A DNA stretch of 64,000 bases from contig NZ_PGTX01000002.1 of assembly GCF_002797575.1 (NCBI RefSeq), positions 186,001-250,000 on the forward strand, read 5' to 3'. The position numbers and the translations under genes were made by a program. This document shows, in pieces, positions 47,540 through 57,874 of this stretch; within the stretch, counting starts at the first letter, position 1, and every line of letters begins with the position of its first letter. The DNA is from Polynucleobacter brandtiae. Its GTDB lineage: Bacteria; Pseudomonadota; Gammaproteobacteria; Burkholderiales; Burkholderiaceae. The notes below the pieces were generated by a model. The model was not told where the DNA came from, made no database searches, and was given only the letters and a program-made list of their open reading frames with translations.

Positions 47540-48771
47540 GTCAGACATTTAATGCACTACAGATGGCCGAAGATCATATTATTGATCTTGATTCAAAATT
47601 ACTAAAGCGCAAGCTTCGCTCCACAAAGTCAGCCTGCGATACCAAAGTTACCATTGATGATCGTCAACTTAAAGCTTTTTGCAGCAATGATTATCTAGGC
47701 TTAGCAAACCACCCGAGTCTAGTCGAGGCTCTAGCAGAGGGGGCGCAGAAATATGGTGTCGGCAGTGGTGCATCCCACCTCATTAGCGGCCATAGCATCG
47801 CTCACGATTTACTAGAGAAAAAATTGGCCTCTTTTCAGAGTCAGCACATTCCTAATGTACGTGCACTTTTTTTTAGTACCGGCTATCTTGCAAATATGGC
47901 CGCTATTACCGGTCTCGCTCGACTTGCTGCTTCTGGTGATGTCAGTATTTATTCAGCAACACTCAATCATGCCTCACTCATTGATGGTATCCGCCTCGCT
48001 AGTGCACAAACAAAAGCAACTGTGGCCATTTTTGATCATCAAAATCTGGATGCGCTAGACGCAATGCTCGATCAGGATAGACGCTCTCTCAAAATGATTG
48101 TGCTTGACGGCGTCTTTAGTATGGATGGAGATATTGCGCCAGTGAGCAAGCTCATTGAAATCGCCAACCAACATGATGCGCTTCTATCGATTGATGATGC
48201 CCATGGTTTTGGGGCTCTTGGCCAGCACGGGCATGGCATTCTTGAGCAGTTCAATGTTCATTCAGAACGCATTATTTATATTGGTACGCTCGGAAAGGCG
48301 GCCGGCGTGAGTGGCGCTTTTGTTTGTGCCACCGCTCCATTTATCGAATGGCTGATTCAAAAGGGTCGCCCGTATATTTACAGCACTGCGACACCGCCCG
48401 CCATTGCGCATACCGTCTTAAAAAGTCTTGAGCTGATTGAAGGTCCAGAGGGAATACGTCGTCGTCAACAGTTAAATCAACTGATTACCGTTTGGCACCA
48501 AGAGATGCACTTTTCTCATTGGGAAAAAATACCCTCATGCACCGCTATTCAACCGATTATTCTCGGTAGCAATGCCAATGCTTTGGCAGCAGCAAAGTTA
48601 CTAGATGAGGCGGGTTATTGGATTCCAGCGATTCGTCCACCAACCGTCCCTGTCGGCAGCGCTCGTCTAAGAGTGACCTTTTCCGCCAACCACCGTATTG
48701 AGGATCTATCTGAGCTGATCCACACCTTAAACGTGATCGAACAAAAAGTTAGCAAGGACTCTCAATCTTGA
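47536..48771 (+). CDS. bioF: 8-amino-7-oxononanoate synthase
   Basis: PLP-dependent condensation of pimeloyl-ACP or pimeloyl-CoA with L-alanine. FCSNDYLGLANHP (48-60), GSGASHLISG (76-85), DDAHGFGALG (220-229) and the PLP lysine K254 in YIGTLGKAAG are conserved. The length of 411 is slightly long at the N terminus. The stop overlaps the TTG of bioD. Confidence 0.96.
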   Translation: MSQTFNALQMAEDHIIDLDSKLLKRKLRSTKSACDTKVTIDDRQLKAFCSNDYLGLANHPSLVEALAEGAQKYGVGSGASHLISGHSIAHDLLEKKLASFQSQHIPNVRALFFSTGYLANMAAITGLARLAASGDVSIYSATLNHASLIDGIRLASAQTKATVAIFDHQNLDALDAMLDQDRRSLKMIVLDGVFSMDGDIAPVSKLIEIANQHDALLSIDDAHGFGALGQHGHGILEQFNVHSERIIYIGTLGKAAGVSGAFVCATAPFIEWLIQKGRPYIYSTATPPAIAHTVLKSLELIEGPEGIRRRQQLNQLITVWHQEMHFSHWEKIPSCTAIQPIILGSNANALAAAKLLDEAGYWIPAIRPPTVPVGSARLRVTFSANHRIEDLSELIHTLNVIEQKVSKDSQS

Positions 48772-49493
48772 ACTCCTCCATGAACCTATCAACTGGTTTT
48801 TTCATTGCCGGCACAGATACTGAGATTGGTAAAACCTTAGTAGCAGGCGCTCTTATTGTGAAGTTAAAGGAAGTTGGTCAAACAACCGTTGGTTTCAAGC
48901 CAGTAGCTGCAGGCACCTATGTTGGTTCCGATGGTCAACAATGTAATGAAGATGTGGAAACATTAAGGGTAGCCTCAGGCTTGGATTCACAAAACTACGT
49001 GCTTTGTCCTTATGTCCTAGACGAGCCGGCGGCCCCACATTTAGTAGCCGAGAAACAGAATATTCGCCTAGATTGTGCTGTCATTCTTGATGCCTTAGGA
49101 GTGCTCACGGCTGAGTTTGACGCTGTCGTAGTTGAAGGCGCCGGTGGTTTTTTAGTACCCCTTAACAGCCAAGAAGATTTAGGTGATTTGGCCCAAGCCA
49201 TCGATTTGCCAGTCATTCTGGTGGTCGGAATGCGTTTAGGCTGTATTAATCACGCATTACTTACTTGTGAAGCTATTCAATCTAGACAACTCAGTATTGC
49301 GGGATGGGTTGCAAATACCCTTGCTGAAGAAATGCCATTTTTAGAAGAAAACATACAGACCTTGAAAGATCGAATCTTTGCACCCTTTCTAGGCATTATT
49401 CCCAGCCTTCCAAAAACACTGCAAAAGCAGGCGAATAGCCCCTACTCCGTGGATGCCTTACATTTTGCTGCGCAGTATATAAGGCTACCCTAG
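48768..49493 (+). CDS. bioD: Dethiobiotin synthetase
   Basis: ATP-dependent closure of the ureido ring of dethiobiotin. The P-loop GTDTEIGKT (15-23), KPVAAG and VEGAGGFLVPL are present in a 241-residue protein. The TTG at 48768 overlaps the bioF stop (TTGA) and has AAGGA nine bases upstream. The ATG 12 bases later is too far from that site, so I prefer the TTG. It completes bioAFD; with bioB opposite, the four late biotin steps are all here. Confidence 0.94.
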   Translation: MNSSMNLSTGFFIAGTDTEIGKTLVAGALIVKLKEVGQTTVGFKPVAAGTYVGSDGQQCNEDVETLRVASGLDSQNYVLCPYVLDEPAAPHLVAEKQNIRLDCAVILDALGVLTAEFDAVVVEGAGGFLVPLNSQEDLGDLAQAIDLPVILVVGMRLGCINHALLTCEAIQSRQLSIAGWVANTLAEEMPFLEENIQTLKDRIFAPFLGIIPSLPKTLQKQANSPYSVDALHFAAQYIRLP

Positions 49494-49515
49494 TAAATTC
49501 GGATAAGATAAAGCT

Positions 49516-50718
49516 ATGCGATTACTTCCAGAAATTATCGAATCCGTAGCAGCGATTCAAGAAATCCGACGCAATATTCATGCCCATCCCGAACTGCGTT
49601 TTGAAGAAAATCGCACCTCTGACTTAGTTGCAGAAGCACTTTCTAGCTGGGGAATTACGGTATTTCGTGGACTCGGAAAAACCGGCGTCGTTGGTAAGCT
49701 TGAAGGTGACTTAGGTAGCGGAAAGATGGTTGGATTACGTGCCGACATGGATGCCCTGCCACTACAAGAACATAATGCCTTTGAGCATACCTCGAAGAAT
49801 CCCGGCAAGATGCATGCTTGTGGTCATGATGGTCATACCGCCATGCTCTTGGGTGCCGCACAATATCTCTCAAATCACCGTGACTTCAAGGGTACTGTGA
49901 TTTTCATCTTTCAACCAGCAGAGGAGGGCGGTGCTGGTGCTCAAGCGATGATTCAAGACGGTCTTTTTGAACAATTTCCATGTGACGCAGTCTTTGGTTT
50001 GCACAATTGGCCTGGACTTGCTGAGGGCCACTTTGGGGTCACCTCAGGACCCATGATGGCCTCTAGTAATAGCTTTGAAATTACGATTAGAGGCAAAGGA
50101 GGGCATGCCGCCCTTCCACACAATAGTGCAGATCCGTTGCTTGCTGGGACCCAGGTGGTGCAAGCCCTACAAAGCATCATTACACGCAATAAACGCCCTA
50201 TCGATGCCGCTGTTTTATCGGTGACGCAATTTAATGCGGGCAAGACTAATAATGTCATCCCTGATAGCGCTTTTATCGGCGGTACCGTTCGCACCTTTAC
50301 ACTAGAAGTGCTCGATCTGATTGAGCAAAGGCTTAAAGAAATTTCTCACAATATTGCTAGCGCTTTTGATTGCCAGGCTGAGATCGGTTTTATAAGAAGC
50401 TATCCACCGCTCATAAACCATGATCCAGAAGTGCAATTTGCAAGTGAGGTCATGGTCGAATTAGTGGGCCCTCAACATGTCAATACATCGATCGATCCAA
50501 CTATGGGTGCAGAAGATTTTGCATTTATGTTGCTAGAAAAACCTGGTTGCTATGTGTTTCTAGGGAACGGTGATGGAGACCACCGCTCCGTTGGTCATGG
50601 CATGGGCCCATGCCATCTTCACAATCCCTCTTATGATTTTAATGATGCCCTGATTCCAGTTGGTGTGAGCTACTGGGTTAAGCTAGCTCAACGTTACTTA
50701 GCGAAAGAGGCGCTCTAA
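49516..50718 (+). CDS. M20 family amidohydrolase (hippurate/N-acyl amino acid hydrolase type)
   Basis: Metal-dependent cytoplasmic amidohydrolase of peptidase family M20D. Metal-binding MHACGHDGHT (99-108) and the catalytic glutamate pair in PAEEGGAGA (134-142) are present, with the lid-domain GGHAALPH (about 195-202) and a closing H-x-P near the C terminus. At 400 residues it has the standard size. It follows bioD by 22 bases but is functionally unrelated as far as I can tell. The substrate (N-acyl or N-benzoyl amino acid) is not determined. Confidence 0.88.
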   Translation: MRLLPEIIESVAAIQEIRRNIHAHPELRFEENRTSDLVAEALSSWGITVFRGLGKTGVVGKLEGDLGSGKMVGLRADMDALPLQEHNAFEHTSKNPGKMHACGHDGHTAMLLGAAQYLSNHRDFKGTVIFIFQPAEEGGAGAQAMIQDGLFEQFPCDAVFGLHNWPGLAEGHFGVTSGPMMASSNSFEITIRGKGGHAALPHNSADPLLAGTQVVQALQSIITRNKRPIDAAVLSVTQFNAGKTNNVIPDSAFIGGTVRTFTLEVLDLIEQRLKEISHNIASAFDCQAEIGFIRSYPPLINHDPEVQFASEVMVELVGPQHVNTSIDPTMGAEDFAFMLLEKPGCYVFLGNGDGDHRSVGHGMGPCHLHNPSYDFNDALIPVGVSYWVKLAQRYLAKEAL

Positions 50719-50731
50719 GTAACGAGTATTT

Positions 50732-51508
50732 TTAAGAGTTCGTAAATTTAGCTGGGCGCTTTTCTATGAACGCTGCCATCCCTTCTTTTTGATCGTTTGT
50801 AGCAAAACAAGCATGAAATAAGCGACGCTCAAAACGAATACCTTCAGATAAGGTAGTTTCATAAGCCGCGTTGATAGATTCCTTAACCATCATCGCCGTG
50901 ATCAAAGGCATATCAGCAATTGTTTTTGCAATTGCTTTTACTTCTACTATTAAATCGGCTTGCGGGAAAATACGTGCAACCAAACCAGCACGTTCCGCTT
51001 CGACAGCATCCATCATGCGTCCAGTCAGAGCAAGATCCATCGCCTTGGCCTTTGACACTGCACGTGTGAGACGCTGCGTGCCACCAGCGCCAGGAATAAT
51101 GCCTAACTTTACTTCTGGCTGTGCAAATTTTGCGTTATCGGCAGCCATGATGGTGTCGCACATCATCGCTAATTCGCATCCGCCACCAAGAGCGTAACCA
51201 GATACTGCCGCAATCACCGGCTTGCGAACCCGCTTAATTTGTTCCCAGTTGCGTGAAATAAAATCGCCGCGATACACATCCTGAAATCCATGCTTTGCCA
51301 TCGCTGCAATATCAGCACCAGCAGCAAATGCTTTTTCACTACCCGTCACAATGATGCAGCCGATACCGTCATCCGCATCAAAGCCTAACATCGCCGCACC
51401 TAGTTCATCCATCAACTCATCGTTAAGGGCATTCAAAACCTGAGGGCGATTTAAAGTAATGATGGCAACCTTGCCTTCTACTTCAGTCAATATGGTGTTG
51501 TAGCTCAT
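50732..51508 (-). CDS. Enoyl-CoA hydratase
   Basis: Crotonase-fold enzyme that hydrates 2-enoyl-CoA in beta-oxidation. [12 protein letters not shown] (about 59-70) and [13 protein letters not shown] (about 106-118) build the oxyanion hole; the catalytic glutamates correspond to GGGCE and to [18 protein letters not shown] (about 129-146). At 258 residues it is a typical short-chain hydratase (FadB1/EchA type). It converges on the amidohydrolase gene. Confidence 0.92.
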   Translation of the reverse strand: MSYNTILTEVEGKVAIITLNRPQVLNALNDELMDELGAAMLGFDADDGIGCIIVTGSEKAFAAGADIAAMAKHGFQDVYRGDFISRNWEQIKRVRKPVIAAVSGYALGGGCELAMMCDTIMAADNAKFAQPEVKLGIIPGAGGTQRLTRAVSKAKAMDLALTGRMMDAVEAERAGLVARIFPQADLIVEVKAIAKTIADMPLITAMMVKESINAAYETTLSEGIRFERRLFHACFATNDQKEGMAAFIEKRPAKFTNS

Positions 51509-51533
51509 GTATCTCTTTCCAATAGGTACTCAT

Positions 51534-52703
51534 TTAACGTGGTAACAATAACCACATCTTGCCATCCTGTTTCATGCGCCCAGCCAATTCGCCAGCAGCA
51601 TCTCCAGAACCCCAATAGTAGTCTGCCCTCACCCCACCCACAATAGCCTTACCAGTATCTTGCGCCATAACGAGTTTCTGTAAAGCTTGCTTACTTAATG
51701 GTCTTGTCGTACTTAAGAAGACGGGCGCACCTAGCGGCAGCGCTCTTAAGTCTACGGCAATACTGCGCTCGCTCGTGAGCGGCACGCCCAGTGCACCAAT
51801 GGGCCCCAGATCAGCACTCACCTTACCAGGAAGCTCTTTAAAGAAAACAAATCTGGGGTTGGCATTGAGCATCTCTTCAACTCGACCGGGGTTTCGCTTA
51901 GCCCATGCTGAAATACCCTGCATGGTTGCCTCACTACGGGTGATTTCCTTACGATCCAGCAACCACTGTGCAAAAGACTTAAAGGGCTGATCATTAGTCC
52001 CGGCGTAACCTAAACGCAGCACACGGCCATCATCCAAGCGAATTTTTCCAGATCCTTGAATTTGCATAAAAGCGGCCTCCACAGGATCTTTTACCCAAGC
52101 AATTTCAGAACCACGCAAGATTCCTGAGCTCATCAATTCTGAGCGGGGTGGTGCAGGACTAGGCTTTGAACTTTTCCACGAATGGGGGTAAGCATAGAGC
52201 GGGACAGGGTAAGTGGCAGTTCGGGTCTGAGAACCATTCAACACTGGCTCGTAATAACCAGTAACCAAACCTGTCTCATTTCCATTGGCGCTATTACGTA
52301 TCTCGTAGGCCTGAAAGTTCGCCTCAAAATACTGACGGATTGCGTCATCATCCCGTGCAGAAATATTGCTCGCTTGCATGCAAACTGGACGCCAATTAAT
52401 CTCGCTATTACGCTTTCGTAAGGCTTCACAGCTCTTAAGCCAGGCGGGCCAAGCGGCGGAGAGGTCATCTTGCTGCCAGCCAGGTAAGGCTTGCCATGAC
52501 ACCGCCTGAAATTGAGCGATAGGAGAGTTATAAGCGGCTGGGGAGCTACTACCTGCGCGGGAATATCCGGGTCCTCGCGTAGGAGGACTCATGCAGCCGA
52601 TGATCATACTAACAAGGGCGATAGCGAATACACTTCGAGCTAGGGTTTGCTTACTCCAGGCAAAATCTGTTTTATTACTCAATAATTTGGATATAAAAAT
52701 CAT
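51534..52703 (-). CDS. mltA: Membrane-bound lytic murein transglycosylase A
   Basis: Outer-membrane lipoprotein that cleaves peptidoglycan glycan strands with formation of 1,6-anhydromuramic acid. With the ATG at 52703 the signal peptide (hydrophobic core about 24-36) ends in IIGC, with the lipid cysteine at residue 37, and the protein has 389 residues. The MltA barrel (ETGLVTGYYEPVLNGS) is followed by the 3D domain with catalytic-Asp region ADYYWGSGDAAGELAG near the end. Longer starts (ATG at 52784, TTG at 52808) place about 30-35 extra residues before the signal peptide and I reject them. Confidence 0.92.
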   Translation of the reverse strand: MIFISKLLSNKTDFAWSKQTLARSVFAIALVSMIIGCMSPPTRGPGYSRAGSSSPAAYNSPIAQFQAVSWQALPGWQQDDLSAAWPAWLKSCEALRKRNSEINWRPVCMQASNISARDDDAIRQYFEANFQAYEIRNSANGNETGLVTGYYEPVLNGSQTRTATYPVPLYAYPHSWKSSKPSPAPPRSELMSSGILRGSEIAWVKDPVEAAFMQIQGSGKIRLDDGRVLRLGYAGTNDQPFKSFAQWLLDRKEITRSEATMQGISAWAKRNPGRVEEMLNANPRFVFFKELPGKVSADLGPIGALGVPLTSERSIAVDLRALPLGAPVFLSTTRPLSKQALQKLVMAQDTGKAIVGGVRADYYWGSGDAAGELAGRMKQDGKMWLLLPR

Positions 52704-52815
52704 GATTGCCAATGTACTCGATGAATACCCAATGATCCTATTTGTCTTAGAAGGTGGCCTGGCTTTAGCATTACTACTCTTCATTGTCCTTTGGACCGGT
52801 AAGGGCAAAAAATAG
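52702..52815 (+). CDS. Candidate small single-span membrane protein (37 residues)
   Basis: An ATG-started frame overlapping the start codon of the divergent mltA by two bases. It encodes a short acidic head (MIANVLDEYP), one strongly hydrophobic segment (about 11-31) and a basic end WTGKGKK, a typical small bitopic membrane protein that should insert with its C terminus in the cytoplasm. No good Shine-Dalgarno precedes it. I do not recognise a family. It could be a chance frame in AT-rich DNA, although most of it lies outside mltA as I start it. Confidence 0.35.
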   Translation: MIANVLDEYPMILFVLEGGLALALLLFIVLWTGKGKK

Positions 52816-52828
52816 CCTTTCTAGGGTA

Positions 52829-53203
52829 TTAATGCAAGGTTCTAGGCATAACTAGAGCAAATTCTAAGATAGGGGCCTGGAAAAACTGGGCCTCTTCAGT
52901 AACGCAAAAGTACTCACCCCGCATTGTTCCCGCTGGCGTTGGCAAAGTAGCCCAGCTGGTGTATTCAAATTGCTCGCCAGGCCTCAGAAGCGGTTGCTGC
53001 CCTACAACGCCCAGCCCGCGGACCTCTTTTACGTCATTATCGCCATCCGTAATGAACCAATGGCGACCAATGAGTTGAACGTTAGCTGTGCCAGCATTCC
53101 GTATGGTGACAGTGTAAGCAAAGGCAAATTGCCTATTTTCAGGGTCAGACTGTTCCGGTAGGTACTGAGTTTTGACCGTAATCGTGATTTCGTGAGGATT
53201 CAT
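52829..53203 (-). CDS. apaG: ApaG family protein
   Basis: Small protein (124 residues) with the ApaG/DUF525 fold, a fibronectin-III-like sandwich. Typical segments are FAYTVTIRNAG (about 28-38), RHWFITDGDNDVKEVRGLGVVGQQP (in outline, about 46-70) and the LRPGEQFEYTS loop. ApaG is linked to Co2+/Mg2+ homeostasis by genetics in enterics; its biochemical function is unresolved. It lies upstream of mltA on the minus strand and diverges from rpe. Confidence 0.93.
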   Translation of the reverse strand: MNPHEITITVKTQYLPEQSDPENRQFAFAYTVTIRNAGTANVQLIGRHWFITDGDNDVKEVRGLGVVGQQPLLRPGEQFEYTSWATLPTPAGTMRGEYFCVTEEAQFFQAPILEFALVMPRTLH

Positions 53204-53252
53204 GCTCGAATTCTGCGCTATCCCGAAGCCAACTGCAAGCTAGAATCTAGGT

Positions 53253-53978
53253 ATGGATATCCAGAAATCACCCTCAAATACCCAATTTGTTATTGCCCCC
53301 TCTATTTTGTCAGCTGACTTTGCCTGCCTTGGTAAAGAAGTTCAAGACGTTCTTTTAGCGGGTGCAGACTGGATTCACTTTGATGTGATGGATAACCACT
53401 ACGTTCCCAACCTCACAATTGGGCCGTTGGTATGTGAGGCAATTCGGCCGCATGCTACAAAAGATGGCAAACCAGCCATGATTGATGTGCACTTGATGGT
53501 TGAGCCGGTAGACCGTCTTGTTCCCGATTTTGCTAAAGCCGGGGCAAACCTGATTAGTTTTCATCCCGAGGCAAGTCCGCATGTCAATCGCACATTGAAT
53601 TTGATTCGCGACCAAGGCTGTCAAGCTGGACTAGTCTTCAACCCTGCCACCCCCCTTGACCATCTAGATCACACCTTAGATTTACTAGATTTAGTTCTCC
53701 TGATGTCTGTAAACCCGGGCTTCGGTGGGCAATCTTTTATTCCCAGCACGCTCAACAAAATCACTCAAGTACGTGCTCGCTTAGATCGCTACCAAGCAGA
53801 GACTGGGCGATATATTCGTCTAGAAGTTGATGGTGGCATTAAAGTCGACAACATCGCTCAGGTCGCCAAAGCAGGTGCTGATACCTTTGTTGCTGGCTCC
53901 GCAATCTTTGGGAATAAAAGTTATGGCACTGTAATTGATGCCATGCGCACCGAGCTAGCGAACTCAGGAATCGCGTAA
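53253..53978 (+). CDS. rpe: Ribulose-phosphate 3-epimerase
   Basis: TIM-barrel metalloenzyme that interconverts ribulose-5-phosphate and xylulose-5-phosphate. [14 protein letters not shown] (about 14-27), [16 protein letters not shown] (about 43-58), [22 protein letters not shown] and [10 protein letters not shown] are all conserved. The 241 residues include a short N-terminal extension. The stop overlaps the trpE ATG by one base, so tryptophan genes are read from the same transcript. Confidence 0.96.
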   Translation: MDIQKSPSNTQFVIAPSILSADFACLGKEVQDVLLAGADWIHFDVMDNHYVPNLTIGPLVCEAIRPHATKDGKPAMIDVHLMVEPVDRLVPDFAKAGANLISFHPEASPHVNRTLNLIRDQGCQAGLVFNPATPLDHLDHTLDLLDLVLLMSVNPGFGGQSFIPSTLNKITQVRARLDRYQAETGRYIRLEVDGGIKVDNIAQVAKAGADTFVAGSAIFGNKSYGTVIDAMRTELANSGIA

Positions 53979-55483
53979 TGCAACATGAAGAATTTTTAGC
54001 CCTTGCAAAGCAGGGCTTCAATCGCATCCCCTTAGTAAAAGAAGTGTTAGCCGATTTAGAAACACCACTGTCTCTTTACGTCAAGCTGACACAAGCCTTC
54101 GGCCAAAAGAATACCTATCTTCTAGAATCTGTTTTAGGTGGAGAACGCTTTGGCCGCTTTTCTTTTATTGGACTACCAGCTAAAACGATTTTAAGAACGA
54201 TCGGCACACCAGATGCCCCAGTTACCGAGGTCTTGCTCAATGAACAAGTCATCGAAACGAATCATGACAATCCTTTAGATTTTGTAGATGCTTTTTTCAA
54301 ACGCTTTAAGGTTGCCGTTCAACCTGGCTTACCCCGCTTCTGTGGAGGTCTAGCCGGTTATTTTGGATATGATACGGTTCGCTATATTGAATCTCGCTTA
54401 GCCAAGCACCAGCTTCCTGACGAATTAGGTGTGCCCGATATTCAGCTAATGCTGACAGAAGAGCTAGCAGTCATTGATAACGTCGCGGGTCGTATTTATC
54501 TCATCGTTTATGCCGATCCTGATGTTGCTGATAGCTTTAATCAGGGCCAAGCTAGATTAAAAGAAATATTAGCCTGCTTAAGCAAACCGGTGACTATACC
54601 CGCCTCACTACCTAGCACTAAAACAGAATTAATTCGTCGATTCAAAGCAGCTGACTACGAGCGCGCCGTACTAAAAACCAAAGAATACATTTTGGCTGGT
54701 GATTGCATGCAAGTTGTCATTGGCCAACGGATTAGTAAGCCATTCACTGATTCGCCTTTGGCTTTATATAGAGCATTGCGCTCCTTAAATCCATCGCCTT
54801 ATATGTACTTTTATGATTTTGGTGAAATGCAGATTGTGGGTTCATCCCCAGAAATACTGGTACGCCAAGAAAATCGTGAAGGTGAAAAAATAGTGACCAT
54901 TCGGCCGCTAGCAGGCACACGCCCACGCGGCACCTCACCCGAAGAGGATGATCGGCTAGCCAAAGAGTTGCTTGCCGATCCTAAAGAAATTGCGGAGCAC
55001 GTCATGCTCATTGACTTAGCGCGCAACGATGTAGGCCGCATTGCTAAAACGGGAACTGTCAGACTGACGGATTCTATGTCAATCGAAAAATATTCTCATG
55101 TGCAGCATATTGTCAGCTCAGTAGAAGGTGAATTGCTGGACAATATGAGCAATATGGATGTTTTACGCGCCACCTTCCCTGCTGGAACTTTATCTGGCGC
55201 ACCTAAAATTCGGGCGATGGAAATTATTGATGAAATGGAAGTAGTAAAACGTGGAGTCTATGGTGGTGCTGTGGGTTACCTCTCCTTTTCTGGCGACATG
55301 GATGTCGCAATTGCGATTCGTACTGGCGTTATCCAAAATGGTATGTTGCACTCTCAAGCAGGTGCGGGCGTTGTTGCTGACTCCGACCCTACTGCTGAGT
55401 GGAAAGAAACTGAGGCCAAAGCGCGTGCCGTATTAATGGCGGCCGATTTAGTGCAAGGAGGACTCGATGCTCCTCATGATTGA
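53978..55483 (+). CDS. trpE: Anthranilate synthase component I
   Basis: Makes anthranilate from chorismate with ammonia delivered by TrpG. The feedback-inhibition motif LLES for tryptophan binding is at 48-51, so the enzyme is likely tryptophan-sensitive. The chorismate-binding domain contains [22 protein letters not shown] and [13 protein letters not shown]. At 501 residues it is complete. No leader peptide or attenuator is possible directly ahead, because rpe abuts it. The 3' end overlaps trpG by 17 bases. Confidence 0.97.
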   Translation: MQHEEFLALAKQGFNRIPLVKEVLADLETPLSLYVKLTQAFGQKNTYLLESVLGGERFGRFSFIGLPAKTILRTIGTPDAPVTEVLLNEQVIETNHDNPLDFVDAFFKRFKVAVQPGLPRFCGGLAGYFGYDTVRYIESRLAKHQLPDELGVPDIQLMLTEELAVIDNVAGRIYLIVYADPDVADSFNQGQARLKEILACLSKPVTIPASLPSTKTELIRRFKAADYERAVLKTKEYILAGDCMQVVIGQRISKPFTDSPLALYRALRSLNPSPYMYFYDFGEMQIVGSSPEILVRQENREGEKIVTIRPLAGTRPRGTSPEEDDRLAKELLADPKEIAEHVMLIDLARNDVGRIAKTGTVRLTDSMSIEKYSHVQHIVSSVEGELLDNMSNMDVLRATFPAGTLSGAPKIRAMEIIDEMEVVKRGVYGGAVGYLSFSGDMDVAIAIRTGVIQNGMLHSQAGAGVVADSDPTAEWKETEAKARAVLMAADLVQGGLDAPHD

Positions 55484-56033
55484 TAACTATGACTCGTTTA
55501 CCTACAATCTAGTGCAATATTTTGCAGAATTAGGCGAGGAAGTTAAAGTGTTTCGTAACGATGAGATTAGCGTTGAAGAAATCGCTAATATCAATCCTGC
55601 GCGTATTTGTATTTCCCCTGGACCATGCAGTCCAACAGAAGCGGGTATCTCCGTAGAAACAATTAAGCGTTATGCGGGGCATATTCCTATTCTAGGAGTT
55701 TGTCTTGGGCATCAAGCTATAGGCGAGGCTTTTGGTGGCAAGATTATTCGCGCCCAAAAAGTAATGCACGGTAAGACAGATGATATTCACCATAGTGGCG
55801 TTGGTGTATTTATGAACCTTCCAAGCCCATTTAAAGTAACTCGCTATCACTCCCTAGCCATTGAGAAAAGTTCCTTGCCAGAGGTACTGGAAATTACTGC
55901 CACCTCCTCAGATGGAGAAATCATGGGTGTACGCCATCGTGAGCTCGCAGTGGAAGGTGTGCAATTTCATCCAGAGTCTATTCTTTCTGAGCATGGCCAC
56001 GCCCTACTCAAGAATTTTTTGCAAACGAAATAA
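55467..56033 (+). CDS. trpG: Anthranilate synthase component II (glutamine amidotransferase)
   Basis: Class I glutamine amidotransferase that feeds ammonia to TrpE. The catalytic cysteine is C79 in GVCLGHQ; His and Glu lie in VQFHPES (about 168-174). [11 protein letters not shown] opens the domain. An AAGGAGG ribosome site ends five bases before the ATG within trpE. At 188 residues it is a stand-alone TrpG, which may also serve p-aminobenzoate synthesis in organisms without a separate PabA. Confidence 0.95.
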   Translation: MLLMIDNYDSFTYNLVQYFAELGEEVKVFRNDEISVEEIANINPARICISPGPCSPTEAGISVETIKRYAGHIPILGVCLGHQAIGEAFGGKIIRAQKVMHGKTDDIHHSGVGVFMNLPSPFKVTRYHSLAIEKSSLPEVLEITATSSDGEIMGVRHRELAVEGVQFHPESILSEHGHALLKNFLQTK

Positions 56034-56035
56034 CT

Positions 56036-57058
56036 ATGCCCATTAGCCCGCAACAAGCATTGCAACGCTGCATTGAGCATCACGAGCTTTCTCATGATGA
56101 AATGACGGCAATGATGCGCCTGATAATGAGCGGTGAAATACCACCGGCATTAGTGGCCGGCTTATTAATTGCCCTACGTACCAAGCAAGAAACCGTTGGT
56201 GAAATTACGGCTGCTGCTCAGGTGATGCGCGAATTTGCTACCCCAGTACACGTTGAGGATAGCGCCAACTTAGTAGATGTCGTTGGTACCGGCGGTGATG
56301 GTGCGCATACCTTTAATATTTCTACAGCAGCGATGTTTGTCGCCGCTGCTGCAGGCGCAAAGATTGCTAAGCATGGTAATCGCAGTGTTAGCAGCAAATC
56401 TGGCAGCGCTGACATTTTGGAATCACTGGGGGTTAACCTGACGCTCTCGCCAGTACAAGTAGCGCAATGTATTGCTCAAACTGGGGCAGGCTTTATGTTT
56501 GCACCCAACCACCACCCAGCCATGAAAAATGTTGCGCCGATTCGTAAAGACTTAGGTGTGCGCACTATTTTTAATATTTTAGGGCCGCTTACCAATCCCG
56601 CGGATGCCAAGCGTATCTTGATGGGGGTATTTCATGCAGACTTGGTTGGTATTCAGATTCGGGTATTGAAAGCCCTGGGAATGGATCATGCGCTAGTGGT
56701 TTATGGTCTCGACGGTTTAGATGAAATCTCACTTGAGGGCCCCACTTTGGTGGGCGAACTCAAGGATGGTCTTGTACGTGAATATGAAATTCATCCGCAA
56801 GACTTTGGCCTAAGTACTGCGTTAACCAATAGCTTCAAAGTTAGCAATGCAGCAGAATCTAAAGCCATTGTCTTAGATGTGCTCAACAAGATACCTGGAC
56901 CAGCAAGCGATATTGTTTGTCTCAATGCAGGAGCAGTGCTGTATGTTGCCGGTATCGCCCCCAGCATTGCTAGTGGTATTGAAATAGCGAGAGCTACTAT
57001 TGCCTCTGGTGCAGCACGCCAAAAACTGGATCAATTTGTTGTAGCTACCCAAAAATAA
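56036..57058 (+). CDS. trpD: Anthranilate phosphoribosyltransferase
   Basis: Transfers phosphoribose from PRPP to anthranilate. The PRPP-binding GTGGD (84-88), [15 protein letters not shown] (about 112-126), [15 protein letters not shown] and [11 protein letters not shown] stretches are conserved. At 340 residues it is complete. It begins two bases after trpG and precedes trpC by 12. Confidence 0.97.
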   Translation: MPISPQQALQRCIEHHELSHDEMTAMMRLIMSGEIPPALVAGLLIALRTKQETVGEITAAAQVMREFATPVHVEDSANLVDVVGTGGDGAHTFNISTAAMFVAAAAGAKIAKHGNRSVSSKSGSADILESLGVNLTLSPVQVAQCIAQTGAGFMFAPNHHPAMKNVAPIRKDLGVRTIFNILGPLTNPADAKRILMGVFHADLVGIQIRVLKALGMDHALVVYGLDGLDEISLEGPTLVGELKDGLVREYEIHPQDFGLSTALTNSFKVSNAAESKAIVLDVLNKIPGPASDIVCLNAGAVLYVAGIAPSIASGIEIARATIASGAARQKLDQFVVATQK

Positions 57059-57070
57059 TTAAAGATTCTC

Positions 57071-57874
57071 ATGAGTGATATTCTCGAAAAAATTGTTGCC
57101 ACTAAAAAAGTAGAAGTTGCTGCTGACTCACAAAAGATATCGCTTGCTAACCAGCGTGAGCAGGCCGAAGAAAATAACCGTGACGAGACTCTGAAGCCTC
57201 GTGGCTTTATTCATTCAATCAATCAGAAAATAGCCTCAGGCAAAGCGGGAGTCATTGCGGAAATTAAAAAAGCAAGCCCTAGTAAGGGCATCTTACGTGA
57301 GCATTTTCATCCAGCAGAAATTGCACAGTCGTATGCCAATAACGGAGCTGCCTGCTTATCAGTTCTGACGGATAGGAATTACTTTCAAGGCGCGAACGCT
57401 TATTTACAATCTGCAAGAGCGGCGTGTAGCATCCCCGTTTTACGTAAAGACTTCACGATTGATTCTTATCAAATTTATGAAGCCAGAGCACTAGGTGCAG
57501 ATGCTATTTTATTAATAGTGGCCTGCCTAGAACGCAATCAAATGCAGGAACTGGAAGCCTGCGCCCATGAGCTTGGCTTAGATGTGCTTGTGGAGGTACA
57601 TAGTGCCCCTGAATTAGAGCAAGCCCTAGATCTGAAAACCCCACTACTCGGAATCAACAATCGTAATTTAAAAACTTTTGAAGTGACATTACAAACCACC
57701 TTGTCATTACTGTCGATGGTTCCCGCAGGTAAAACGATCGTGACAGAATCAGGAATTATGAATCGTGCGGATGTCCAATTAATGCGCAATCATCATATCA
57801 ATGCCTTTTTGGTAGGTGAGGCATTGATGCGCGCTACTGATCCTGGGGTCGCGCTAGGTGAGTTATTTAATTAA
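57071..57874 (+). CDS. trpC: Indole-3-glycerol phosphate synthase
   Basis: TIM-barrel enzyme that closes the indole ring from carboxyphenylaminodeoxyribulose phosphate. [13 protein letters not shown] (63-75), [34 protein letters not shown] (in outline), [12 protein letters not shown] and VTESGI are conserved. At 267 residues it is monofunctional, with no TrpF fusion. It is the last trp gene here; trpF, trpB and trpA are not in the window. The stop overlaps that of a convergent membrane-protein gene by four bases. Confidence 0.97.
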   Translation: MSDILEKIVATKKVEVAADSQKISLANQREQAEENNRDETLKPRGFIHSINQKIASGKAGVIAEIKKASPSKGILREHFHPAEIAQSYANNGAACLSVLTDRNYFQGANAYLQSARAACSIPVLRKDFTIDSYQIYEARALGADAILLIVACLERNQMQELEACAHELGLDVLVEVHSAPELEQALDLKTPLLGINNRNLKTFEVTLQTTLSLLSMVPAGKTIVTESGIMNRADVQLMRNHHINAFLVGEALMRATDPGVALGELFN

